Shown here: piece after piece, positions 1-6,440 of the stretch | Layout of the letters: the number at the start of each line of letters is the position of its first letter | Numbering within the stretch: position 1 is the first letter of the stretch | Assembly: GCA_002364975.1 (NCBI GenBank) | Contig: DEYT01000110.1 | Location: forward strand, 1,427 to 10,447 | From: Opitutia bacterium UBA3151 | GTDB lineage: Bacteria > Verrucomicrobiota > Verrucomicrobiia > Opitutales > Seribacteraceae | Direction: 5' to 3' | DNA: 9,021 bases | The notes under the pieces: generated by a model | The model's database searches: none | What the model saw: only the letters and a program-made list of their open reading frames with translations | What the model was told of the DNA's origin: nothing | Program-made: the position numbers and the translations under genes

Positions 1-386
1 CTTCCCCTTTGCAATTGTCTTCCTTAATTCGCATCAAAAAGTCCACCGCACAATGGGTGGTCGCCTCCCATATTCACCGACTGTGGTTTCGCCTTCTTCT
101 TCCCCAAGAAAAAATAAAATTTTACCATACGGATCATTCTACCAAGAAACTTGAAACTTGGATGCAGCGATGGGGAATCAGTTTCAGCAAAGAATCCTTG
201 CTCGCTTTTCAAAAAAAATATGGATCTAGCTATGTGGATCTTAAATGTATTTTGGAACGAAGCCCCAAAAAAGACCTCGACTATGCACTAAATAAGCACT
301 TCCGAATGGATTCGATCAAGATTGAAAAGTGTTCCCAATGGACTCCTTTTATGCCAAAATTTAATTTTTCTGACAAGAATCCTTAA
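1..386 (+). CDS. 3' end of an unrecognised protein, 5' partial
   Basis: The reading frame is already open at base 3 and runs to a TAA at 384-386, so this is most likely the C-terminal part (about 127 residues) of a gene that starts before the window. A TTG at 9 could act as a start but has no visible ribosome binding site. The fragment is rich in Lys, Trp, Phe and His, strongly basic, soluble-looking and probably mostly helical. It has no membrane segment and no motif I can name with confidence. A helical middle part (around WMQRWGISFSKESL) is followed by a stretch, YGSSYVDLKCILERSPKKD, that resembles a small DNA-binding or AAA+ lid-type helical bundle, but that is only an impression. Its stop overlaps the stop of the PPIase gene on the other strand by four bases. 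The function is unknown. Confidence 0.6.
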   Translation, partial: SPLQLSSLIRIKKSTAQWVVASHIHRLWFRLLLPQEKIKFYHTDHSTKKLETWMQRWGISFSKESLLAFQKKYGSSYVDLKCILERSPKKDLDYALNKHFRMDSIKIEKCSQWTPFMPKFNFSDKNP

Positions 387-1360
387 AAATTAATTTTTGC
401 TTGATCGAGCAGTTTTTGGATATTTTGTGTCATTCGTTGCTGTAAAATACCCTGGCTTATTTGATTTCGTAACTGTTTAAGCGTTGGGGGTTTGAGTGGC
501 CGTACCCCTTCAACCCGCACAATGTGCCAACCGGCTTTGGTACGCACCGGTGTCTTGATTAACTCACCTGATTTTGATTGAGATACCCAATCACCCAGTG
601 GGGAAAGAAGCAGGCTTGGACTTACCCAAGGCAGAAGACCCTTACTTTTTTTCCCTCCTGCCTCAATAGTATATCTAGTTGCCAACTCACCCAGTTCCTT
701 ACCCGCATCGAGTTGGTCGAGGATGAGCATGGCTGCGGTCTCATCTGCAACCACAACTTGTCGAAGTTGATACTCTGAACCGCCTAGTTTTTCGATGGTT
801 GCATTATATTCAACCATAATCTCATCCTCACTGACTGGATTTTCCCTGACCCAATTTTGTCGCCAGGCATCAGATAGAATTCCACGTCGAGCCGATTCGA
901 AGGCAAGCTCTACTTCCTCCGATTGATCAACCCCTTCTTCCATCGCCAATTGGCTCAACAAGGTCTGTATAACCAATTCGTCTCTTATCTTTTTGCGCAA
1001 CTCAACACTATCAGCAAGTCCTGCCTGCAATTGTTCAATCAGTAATTTTTCAAAGGCATAAGTACGGATCGGTTGTCCATTTACTTCGGCGACCAAGGGA
1101 AGAGGTACTGATTTTGCAGATTCTTTCGGATCAACTGGAATTTTATTTTCGTTTTCCTCAGAATTCTTCGGGGGAGGTGGAGTTTTTGAAATTGGCTTAG
1201 GTTTGGGATCCACTCCTTTTTGACTTGGACTGGGCTTCGTTTTTGGATTGATTTTCCCCTGAACACTTTCAACCTCTTTGCCAGCATCTGCGAACAAGCC
1301 AGACGAATAAGAAAAGAAAAGGGTAACCAATAAGAGCAGTATCTGAGGTAAAGATATCAT
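383..1360 (-). CDS. Periplasmic parvulin-type (PpiC/SurA-like) peptidyl-prolyl isomerase or chaperone
   Basis: This 325-residue protein resembles exported SurA/PpiC folding factors, which bind unfolded envelope proteins and isomerise Xaa-Pro bonds. Residues 1-24 form a signal peptide with a hydrophobic core (LLLLVTLFF) and a likely cleavage after LFADA. Residues 35-86 are a low-complexity linker rich in Pro, Lys and Ser, probably disordered. Residues 88-190 form a helical SurA_N-like chaperone region beginning VAEVNGQPI. Residues 196-285 are the parvulin domain, with a GG at 235-236, a Trp at 245 and the closing GWHIVRVEGV. The second active-site His is present (His279), but the first, normally in an RHILV-type strand, is Gln201 (LRQVVV), so catalysis may be weak and the role mainly chaperone. 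There is no clear Shine-Dalgarno. The ATG at 1360 is chosen because it gives a complete signal peptide. The gene is divergent from the DUF6428-like gene. Confidence 0.9.
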   Translation of the reverse strand: MISLPQILLLLVTLFFSYSSGLFADAGKEVESVQGKINPKTKPSPSQKGVDPKPKPISKTPPPPKNSEENENKIPVDPKESAKSVPLPLVAEVNGQPIRTYAFEKLLIEQLQAGLADSVELRKKIRDELVIQTLLSQLAMEEGVDQSEEVELAFESARRGILSDAWRQNWVRENPVSEDEIMVEYNATIEKLGGSEYQLRQVVVADETAAMLILDQLDAGKELGELATRYTIEAGGKKSKGLLPWVSPSLLLSPLGDWVSQSKSGELIKTPVRTKAGWHIVRVEGVRPLKPPTLKQLRNQISQGILQQRMTQNIQKLLDQAKINF

Positions 1361-1476
1361 GGGCTAATATTGTGAACGGATTTGCTCAAAGATCAATCCG
1401 TAAGGGAAAATCTTGGGGAACCCTCGAAAGGAGCTGACCTGGCAATCTCTCTAATTGATCATACTATTTATGGATT
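1361..1476. promoter_or_regulatory. Divergent intergenic region with an inverted repeat
   Basis: These 116 bases separate the PPIase start from the DUF6428-like start and should hold both promoters. A perfect 7-base inverted repeat, ACGGATT (1376-1382) and AATCCGT (1395-1401), is separated by 12 bases and lies 16-41 bases from the PPIase start. On the plus strand, CTGGCA (1439-1444), 17 bases and TACTAT (1462-1467) form a weak sigma70-like pair that would give a nearly leaderless DUF6428 transcript. An AAAGGAG (1427-1433) lies too far from the ATG at 1477 to serve it directly. Neither promoter is strong on inspection. Confidence 0.35.
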
Positions 1477-1928
1477 ATGAAAATTTCTGAATTCAAGAAC
1501 TATTTATCTCAAACCGAGGAATTACTTTTCGTAATGCCCAATGGAGCCTATGTCCCGCCCCATTTTCATCTCACGGAAGTGGGAACCATGGTTAAAAAAT
1601 TTATCGACTGCGGTGGTACCGTTCGCGAAGAAGCTAAAATTAGTTTCGACTTTGGACAGCAAATGATTTCGAACACCGCCTAAAGGCTGAAAAGGCCTTG
1701 GAAATCATTTCTTCCGCTGAGAATGAACTTGCATTTCAGGACTTGGAAATTGAAGTCGAATACCAATCCGAAACCATCGGTCGATATGGACTTTCCCACA
1801 TAGATAACAGGTTTCATTTAACTTCCTTAGAAACCGACTGTTTGGCCAAAGAAAAGTGCGGAATCCCTGAAGCCGAAGAGGTTGAGGCCGTATCTTCTGG
1901 TTGCAACCCGGAATCTGGTTGTTGCTAA
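1477..1928 (+). pseudogene. DUF6428-like small protein, frameshifted
   Basis: Two adjacent frames together encode one recognisable protein. The first (1477-1683) gives a HFHLTEVG motif and FIDCGGTVR, then reads into unrelated sequence after residue 57 and stops. The second is open from 1644 and carries RLWTANDFEHRL, LEIEVEYQSETIGRYGL, TDCLAKEKCGIP and a Cys-rich end (GCNPESGCC), stopping at 1928. Joining them at about 1647 (one extra base, for example TTTT instead of TTT at 1644-1646) restores a continuous 150-residue protein that matches, from memory, the DUF6428 family. In other bacteria that family often lies near ArsR-type regulators and arsenic genes. The Cys-rich tail suggests metal or metalloid binding, but this is unproven. 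No arsenic genes are visible here. The split may be a sequencing error, a recent mutation or, less likely, recoding, since no standard slippery heptamer is present. The stop overlaps the helicase stop by four bases. Confidence 0.8.
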
Positions 1929-3193
1929 TTTCTTCGAAAATTCCTTCTTTTTGAAGGAGACGAAAATCTTTTTTTCTGCCTCTTAAATCCACTTCCATCT
2001 TTTGGCTTTATACCTCTTGGTGTCTTGTGCTTTCGGTCGGTAGCCGCGAATGCTTGTTGATCAAACACAAAGCCCTTTGCCCTACGGCGAATAATCGACT
2101 TCTTCATGAAACGCTCGAGCGTACGGAGAGGATTTCGGTCCTCCTCGGTGACAAAGCTTATCGCAACCCCTTCTGACTTTGCCCGTCCGGTTCTACCGAT
2201 TCGATGGATGTAATCCTCAGGCGTAGGCGGAAAATCCAAGTTCACCACATGGGTGATTCCCTCAACATCAATACCCCGGGCCGCAATGTCGGTTGCCACC
2301 AGCACCCGGATCTTTCCATCCTTGAAATCATTCAATGCCCGGGTTCTTTGATTTTGGGTACGGTTGGAGTGGATAGCACCGGTTTGAATTCCTGACTTCC
2401 CGAGTTGCTTGGCCACCCGGTCTGCTCCATATTTGGTTCGGGTAAACACAAGAACAGAATAGAGATCATTGTTTCCAAGAAGATGTTTGAGTAATCCAAT
2501 TTTTTGAGACTTTGTAACCTCATATAAAAATTGCTCCACGGTATCCGCAGGGTTTGATCTCTTACCAATTTCAACAAACTTTGGAGAATGCTGAAATTCT
2601 CTGGTTAGTTTTTCGATCTCCTTGGATAAAGTGGCGGAAAATAAAAGAGTTTGTCTTTTCTTTGGTAAGGAGGAAACAATCTTTCTTACATTTGGTAAAA
2701 AGCCCATGTCCAGCATCCGATCCGCTTCATCCAACACAAAAAATTCACACTCAGAGAAATTAGTACAGCCCTGACCCATTAAGTCCATTAGCCGTCCAGG
2801 AGTGGCGATAATTAGTTCCACCCCGCTTCGAAGCGCTTTCTTCTGCGGGTTTTCTCCTACCCCTCCATAAACCGTGGCAACTTTAACTGGTATATGTTTG
2901 GCATATGTCTTCACATTTTCCTCGATTTGAACAACCAACTCCCGCGTCGGTGATAATACCAAGGCCCGGGTTCCCCTCCCTTTTCTCTGCCCATCGTGAT
3001 GTATCAACTTTTCCAACATGGGCAGGGTAAAAGCAGCCGTCTTTCCGGTTCCAGTCTGGGCAATCCCGATCAGATCCCGACCTTCCAAAACCTGGGGAAT
3101 GGAAGAACTCTGGATCGGAGTAGGTTCGGTATAACCCGTTTCTTTAATTGCTTTAAGAATTTCAGGTCTTAGCCCAAGGGAATCAAATGACAT
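1925..3193 (-). CDS. rhlE: DEAD-box ATP-dependent RNA helicase, RhlE type
   Basis: A 422-residue ATP-dependent RNA helicase that remodels RNA duplexes in the cytoplasm, as expected for ribosome assembly or RNA decay factors. All core motifs are intact: Q motif GYTEPTPIQ (20-28), motif I AQTGTGKT (45-52), Ia PTREL (82-86), GG (110-111), Ib TPGR (131-134), II DEAD (155-158), III SAT (186-188), IV VFTRTK (249-254), V ATDIAARGIDV (300-310) and VI HRIGRTGR (330-337). The short tail from about 375 is Lys/Arg/Ser-rich, as in RhlE, and probably binds RNA. There is no DbpA RNA-binding domain and no long CsdA-type extension, so RhlE is the best name. The start ATG at 3193 leads directly into the usual SFDSLGL opening, but there is no clear Shine-Dalgarno. 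The gene is transcribed alone and is divergent from the RDD gene. Confidence 0.96.
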   Translation of the reverse strand: MSFDSLGLRPEILKAIKETGYTEPTPIQSSSIPQVLEGRDLIGIAQTGTGKTAAFTLPMLEKLIHHDGQRKGRGTRALVLSPTRELVVQIEENVKTYAKHIPVKVATVYGGVGENPQKKALRSGVELIIATPGRLMDLMGQGCTNFSECEFFVLDEADRMLDMGFLPNVRKIVSSLPKKRQTLLFSATLSKEIEKLTREFQHSPKFVEIGKRSNPADTVEQFLYEVTKSQKIGLLKHLLGNNDLYSVLVFTRTKYGADRVAKQLGKSGIQTGAIHSNRTQNQRTRALNDFKDGKIRVLVATDIAARGIDVEGITHVVNLDFPPTPEDYIHRIGRTGRAKSEGVAISFVTEEDRNPLRTLERFMKKSIIRRRAKGFVFDQQAFAATDRKHKTPRGIKPKDGSGFKRQKKRFSSPSKRRNFRRN

Positions 3194-3323
3194 TGGGAGA
3201 CTCTATTTCATTCTAGCTGGATAGCGACTTTATTCGATTTTCATCACAAAAAGAGAGCCTTCAATTGTAAATCGAGTCATTATGCTGTACTTTTCGTTTG
3301 ATTTCATTTTTGATTTTCATCCC
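3194..3323. promoter_or_regulatory. Divergent intergenic region between rhlE and the RDD gene
   Basis: These 130 AT-rich bases must carry the promoters of both flanking genes. A 10-base direct repeat, GATTTTCATC, occurs at 3236-3245 and 3312-3321, the second copy ending two bases before the preferred RDD start. I see no strong sigma70 pair, riboswitch or terminator. The repeat is short and could be chance in T-rich sequence. Confidence 0.25.
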
Positions 3324-3812
3324 ATGGAAGAAGAAACCCACGAAACCTTTGTCGAATCTGAGCCTAATCAGCTTGCTTCCCGTGGGAAAAGGTTGGCCGC
3401 AGCCGTTGTGGATGTTTTTATTTTCTTTCCCCTGGTACTCTTGGTTGCCCAACCTCTTGGGTTAATTAATATCTCAGACCCAGCAAATATGCAGGGTTTG
3501 AATCTTGAGCAGAGCATAAAGCTTTTCATTATTGGACAAGTTCTGTTCCTTCTAGTTCAAGGATATTTATTGCACACACAGGGCCAAACGATCGGAAAAA
3601 AGTTGTTGAAAATTAGAATTGTCAGCTTGGACGACAAATTGCGTGGAATTGGTCAATTATACTTTGTTCGCTATCTCACCTTTAGCTTAATTGCCCAGAT
3701 CCCAATTATTGGAGCCTTGATTGGTATTGTAAATGTACTATTCATCTTTAAACAAGATCGACGCTGCTTACATGATCGTCTTGCGGGTACCAAAGTGATC
3801 GAAGCTACCTGA
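3324..3812 (+). CDS. RDD family integral membrane protein
   Basis: A 162-residue inner-membrane protein of the RDD family (PF06271 type). The role is poorly defined; some members take part in transport or ion exchange. From the start used here, residues 1-18 are acidic and cytoplasmic. The family's first signature, RGKRLAAAVVD, spans 20-30 with Arg23 and Asp30, followed by membrane segments at about 24-42, 65-83 and 118-141. The loop GQTIGKKLLKIRIV (87-100) and the C-terminal DRLAGTKVI (151-159) are typical. An in-frame ATG 14 codons earlier (3282) would add an odd Phe-rich leader, and neither start has a Shine-Dalgarno. The start at 3324 gives the usual RDD N-terminus. The gene ends five bases from the stop of the convergent MazG-like gene. 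No neighbour indicates a substrate. Confidence 0.9.
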   Translation: MEEETHETFVESEPNQLASRGKRLAAAVVDVFIFFPLVLLVAQPLGLINISDPANMQGLNLEQSIKLFIIGQVLFLLVQGYLLHTQGQTIGKKLLKIRIVSLDDKLRGIGQLYFVRYLTFSLIAQIPIIGALIGIVNVLFIFKQDRRCLHDRLAGTKVIEAT

Positions 3813-3817
3813 ATTGT

Positions 3818-4171
3818 TTACTCTTCGGTATCTTCAAATTCATTGTATTTTGCTGCATTTCCCTTGGCCATTTTGACCGGGTATTTTTGGGCATTTTTGA
3901 GAATTTTAGCCCTTACAATTTCAGAAACATCAAAGTCATATTGCCCGGCCAACATGATCGCATATGCAAAAACATCCGCAATTTCATCCTTGAGCTTATC
4001 CTGATCTACCGAACTTAAATCACCCTCTTTCTTCCATAAAAAAAGTTCGTTTAATTCAGCAGCCTCAATCGAAAGAGCCAACGCCAAATTCTTGGGATCA
4101 TGAAATTGGCCCCAATCCCGTTCATCCCTGAATTGCTCCAGTTTGGCAAGCAAGTCTTTTATTTCTCCCAT
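3818..4171 (-). CDS. MazG-like nucleotide pyrophosphohydrolase (dCTPase/RS21-C6-like)
   Basis: A 117-residue all-helical NTP pyrophosphohydrolase, expected to cleave (d)NTPs to the monophosphate and pyrophosphate and so clear damaged or surplus nucleotides. The metal-binding signature E-x2-E ... E-x2-D is intact: Glu36 and Glu39 in SIEAAELNELFLW, then Glu63 and Asp66 in DEIADVFAYA. Length and the single-domain layout fit the dCTP pyrophosphatase 1 (RS21-C6)/short MazG type rather than the two-domain MazG of E. coli. The closing NAQKYPV segment is also typical. It begins 13 bases after the purT stop on the same strand, so it is probably cotranscribed with purT and the 66-residue gene, placing nucleotide-pool cleaning beside purine synthesis. 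The preferred substrate cannot be told from sequence. The Shine-Dalgarno is weak (AAAGA). Confidence 0.92.
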   Translation of the reverse strand: MGEIKDLLAKLEQFRDERDWGQFHDPKNLALALSIEAAELNELFLWKKEGDLSSVDQDKLKDEIADVFAYAIMLAGQYDFDVSEIVRAKILKNAQKYPVKMAKGNAAKYNEFEDTEE

Positions 4172-4184
4172 ATTCTTTAAAAAC

Positions 4185-5372
4185 CTATAAGGAAATCGAG
4201 ACCTGGGAACTTACCGATTTCGCTTTCTGCCTGGCCTCTTCCACTGAGGTACCACGAGCAAGTGCGACTCCCATTCTTCGCTGTCCTTTTACTTCCGGCT
4301 TGCCGAATAATCGGAGTTGAGTATCCGCTTCTCCCAGAGCTTGCTCTAGGTTCCCAAAGCAAACTTTATCCGACTCCCCCTCGACCAGAATCACGCTGGA
4401 AGCAGAGGGACCCAAATGCCGAATTTCCGGAATCGGCAGCCCCAGGATTGCCCGGGCATGCAAGGCAAACTGGGAAAGATCCTGAGAAATCATAGTCACC
4501 ATCCCGGTGTCGTGGGGTCGCGGAGAAACTTCACTAAATAAAACTTGCTCCCCACAAATAAAGAGTTCGACCCCAAATACACCCCACCCTCCTAAGGCAT
4601 CCGTGACCAACTTGGCATACCTGCGGGCTTCTTCCATAGCAATTTCCGACATTACTTGGGGCTGCCAGGATTCCCGATAATCCCCCGAAACCTGAGTATG
4701 TCCAATTGGCTCGCAAAAAGAAGTGCCCCCGGAGTGACGCACCGTGAGCTGGGTAATCTCGTAGTCAAATTCCACAAAGCCTTCCACGATTACCTTACCC
4801 ATCCCCGCTCTTCCCCCTGCTTGGGCATATTCCCAAGCCACCTTGACCTCCTGCTCCGACCGGATCGTGCTCTGCCCTTTCCCGGAGGAACTCATGATCG
4901 GCTTCACCACACAGGGGAAGCCAATCTCTCTTACCGCCTCGAGGAATTCCGTTTCCGTTTCCGCAAAGGCATAAGGGGAAGTAGATAATCCCAACTCCTC
5001 CGCAGCCAACCTACGAATACCCTCCCGGTTCATCGTCAACTGAGTGGCCCGGGCGGTTGGAATAATGGTGCAAATTTCTGACTCTTCAAATTCCGATAGC
5101 ACATCGGTGGCAATCGCTTCGACTTCCGGAACCACCAGGTCCGGCTTTTCTAAATCAATTACTCTTCTTAAGGCATTTGCATCGAGCATCGAAACAATAT
5201 GGGAACGATCCGCAACCTGCATCGCCGGAGCATTCCCATAGGCATCCAAGGCAATTACTTCTACTCCATAACGCTGTAATTCAATCACTACCTCTTTACC
5301 CAATTCACCCGAGCCGCAAAGCATGACTTTTTTAGCCGATGAAGTGAAGGGAGTACCAATGGAAACTGACAT
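4185..5372 (-). CDS. purT: Formate-dependent phosphoribosylglycinamide formyltransferase 2
   Basis: PurT makes formyl-GAR from GAR, formate and ATP, the folate-independent alternative to PurN in step three of purine synthesis. The 395 residues match the usual length (E. coli 392) and align along the whole protein from memory. Residues 14-30 are the N-terminal GSGELGKEV nucleotide-type loop. RATQLTMNREGIRRLAAEELGL spans about 108-129. The ATP-grasp loop MSSSGKGQS lies at 160-168, GDYRESWQPQ at 230-239, and the metal-binding acidic residues are Glu269 (FGVEL) and Glu281 in SEVSPRPHDTGM (280-291). The C-terminal LRLFGKPE...RRMGVALA is complete. The ATG at 5372 aligns with the E. coli start, although the purine-rich AGGGAG directly abuts it, leaving no normal spacing. 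It follows the 66-residue gene by 52 bases and precedes the MazG-like gene by 13. Confidence 0.97.
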   Translation of the reverse strand: MSVSIGTPFTSSAKKVMLCGSGELGKEVVIELQRYGVEVIALDAYGNAPAMQVADRSHIVSMLDANALRRVIDLEKPDLVVPEVEAIATDVLSEFEESEICTIIPTARATQLTMNREGIRRLAAEELGLSTSPYAFAETETEFLEAVREIGFPCVVKPIMSSSGKGQSTIRSEQEVKVAWEYAQAGGRAGMGKVIVEGFVEFDYEITQLTVRHSGGTSFCEPIGHTQVSGDYRESWQPQVMSEIAMEEARRYAKLVTDALGGWGVFGVELFICGEQVLFSEVSPRPHDTGMVTMISQDLSQFALHARAILGLPIPEIRHLGPSASSVILVEGESDKVCFGNLEQALGEADTQLRLFGKPEVKGQRRMGVALARGTSVEEARQKAKSVSSQVSISL

Positions 5373-5424
5373 CTCCCTATGAAGAAAACGAAAAAGGATT
5401 CAGGTCGAGTAAAAAAGAAAAGAG

Positions 5425-5625
5425 CTAAGAGCTTTCGCTATTTTCCTCCATTAATTCAGCCCCTTTGATCAACCGACAAAATTCTTTTTTCGAAACCTCT
5501 TCGGTTTCTTCCTCTGCTCCATTATGGGAAAAAGATAATTTGTATTTAATCGACATACGGGCCCACTCGGTGATTCGAAAGAACTTATTTTTTTTCACCC
5601 AAACCTGTCCCTGTTTCAATCGCAT
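5425..5625 (-). CDS. Small conserved-looking protein of unknown function, 66 residues
   Basis: I do not recognise a named family. The protein has an ordered core, GQVWVKKNKFFRITEWARMSIKYKLSF broken by a short acidic loop (HNGAEEETEE, 35-44), then KKEFCRLIKGAEL and an acidic Glu/Ser tail. Alternating hydrophobic and charged residues suggest a small beta-rich fold followed by one helix. There is no signal or membrane segment. A single Cys is at position 50. Coding status is supported by a plausible Shine-Dalgarno (AAGAGATGG before the ATG at 5625), by the well-mixed amino-acid composition, and by its place 52 bases before purT on the same strand with nothing else between. The opposite-strand reading at 5465-5668 is less protein-like. 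It may be cotranscribed with purT and the MazG-like gene, but no function follows from that. Confidence 0.7.
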   Translation of the reverse strand: MRLKQGQVWVKKNKFFRITEWARMSIKYKLSFSHNGAEEETEEVSKKEFCRLIKGAELMEENSESS

Positions 5626-5746
5626 CCATCTCTTGATAGCTCAGCATTCCGAGTCAAACGAGCCTTAAATTTTCAACCAATTAAGTTTTCGCTCCAGCTA
5701 AACCTTTGGATTCCACCATGAAAAGCCAGACCCTTTAGGAGACAGC

Positions 5747-5765
5747 TGAATTCTCTAAGAATTCA
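5747..5765. promoter_or_regulatory. Candidate operator: 19-base hyphenated palindrome
   Basis: TGAATTCT (5747-5754), CTA, AGAATTCA (5758-5765) is a perfect 8-base inverted repeat with a 3-base spacer. It sits in the 196-base divergent region between the 66-residue gene (start 5625) and the Cdd1-like gene (start 5822), 57 bases before the latter. The geometry fits a dimeric repressor or activator site. It lacks the GC-rich stem and T-run of a terminator. No strong promoter pair was seen beside it. Confidence 0.4.
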
Positions 5766-5821
5766 ATCCCATTTAGCTTTTGGATTTGCCTTTCTTTGGT
5801 TTGAAGGCTTGAAACCTACGG

Positions 5822-6166
5822 ATGGCGATTGAAGACATCATATCATTGGATGCCTTTTTTAGTAATAAAAAGGAAGTGGGTCCGAACGGGAAAAAGAAAA
5901 AGAAGGTAGATAGAGAAGCCTTGGCGTCGCCCATGATGAGAATCCCCAGAATGGATGTTCGGGTGGCACGGGATTTGATCGATATTGGAGTGAAAGAATT
6001 ATATGAGCTCGAGGGACGGGCTCCGGATTCCGTTTTTGAAGAAATTAAGAAAAGAAAACCAGATTCTCCAGACTGGATCTTGCCCTACCTGAAGATGGCG
6101 GTTTATTTTGCTGAAAATGAGGATGCTGATCCTAAAATGCTTCATCCACAGGAGTGGATGGATTAA
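5822..6166 (+). CDS. Cdd1-like helix-hairpin-helix protein
   Basis: A 114-residue soluble protein. After a basic, low-complexity N-terminal segment (GKKKKKVDRE, about 23-33), residues 38-110 resemble the Cdd1/'pathogenicity locus' helix-hairpin-helix family: IPRMDVRVARDLIDIGVKEL, then YELEGRAPDSVFEEI, a W at 79, YLKMAVYFAE (83-92) and the closing HPQEWMD. Such domains usually bind DNA without sequence specificity, or act as a fold seen at the end of competence regulators. The role here is unknown. The family name is from memory and should be checked by profile search. The ATG at 5822 is the only possible start, since an in-frame TGA lies four codons before it. The nearest purine-rich sequence, GAAGG, is 14 bases away, which is long. 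The gene ends seven bases from the stop of the convergent small membrane protein. Confidence 0.75.
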   Translation: MAIEDIISLDAFFSNKKEVGPNGKKKKKVDREALASPMMRIPRMDVRVARDLIDIGVKELYELEGRAPDSVFEEIKKRKPDSPDWILPYLKMAVYFAENEDADPKMLHPQEWMD

Positions 6167-6173
6167 AAATGAA

Positions 6174-6419
6174 TTATAAAGAGTTGGCATCCAATTTCTC
6201 CCTTGCCCGTTTTGCTTGCCAGACCATAAAGCAACCATAAGCGAAAAAAAGGAACCCGTTGATCATGGTCATGGGATTGTTTTCCTGTTGAACACCAACT
6301 CCGAAGAGTGCAGCTCCTACGATTGAAAAAACCCAGCCAAACCAGGAACGGTATTTTATAATCTTTCTAAAATGATCGACTTTTTTCGCTTTCTGTTCAT
6401 CCGATAGAGGCACTGACAT
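6174..6419 (-). CDS. Small two-helix membrane protein of unknown function
   Basis: An 81-residue protein with a basic, hydrophilic N-terminus (1-24), two predicted membrane helices at about 26-43 (FGWVFSIVGAALFGVGV) and 51-68 (TMINGFLFFAYGCFMVWQA), and a basic tail (KRAREKLDANSL). Both ends are probably cytoplasmic, by the positive-inside rule. I do not recognise a family. It begins 21 bases after the stop of the LON-domain gene on the same strand and is likely cotranscribed with it, although no good Shine-Dalgarno is visible. It could be a membrane partner of that protein or just a neighbour. It ends seven bases from the convergent Cdd1-like stop. Confidence 0.75.
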   Translation of the reverse strand: MSVPLSDEQKAKKVDHFRKIIKYRSWFGWVFSIVGAALFGVGVQQENNPMTMINGFLFFAYGCFMVWQAKRAREKLDANSL

Positions 6420-6440
6420 GTTTCTGAGAATGCGAAGGTA

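Noticed and set aside
1705..1998. 97-residue minus-strand frame across the DUF6428 and rhlE ends
   Set aside because: It lies antisense to the DUF6428-like coding region and the rhlE tail, and its composition is not protein-like.
3236..3321. Direct repeat GATTTTCATC in the rhlE/RDD intergenic region as a regulator site
   Set aside because: Only two 10-base copies in T-rich sequence, with no inverted symmetry and no fixed relation to a promoter.
3282..3323. N-terminal extension of the RDD protein from the ATG at 3282
   Set aside because: It would add a Phe-rich leader untypical of the family, and neither start has a Shine-Dalgarno; the ATG at 3324 gives the normal short acidic N-terminus.
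5405..5440. Terminator hairpin around AGCTAAGAGCT after the 66-residue gene
   Set aside because: The stem is only four bases and there is no proper T-run on the transcribed strand, so readthrough into purT is more likely.
5718..5738. Six-codon frame (ATG to TAG) in the divergent region before the Cdd1-like gene, as a leader peptide
   Set aside because: It has no ribosome binding site, no attenuator-like hairpins follow, and frames this short are common by chance.
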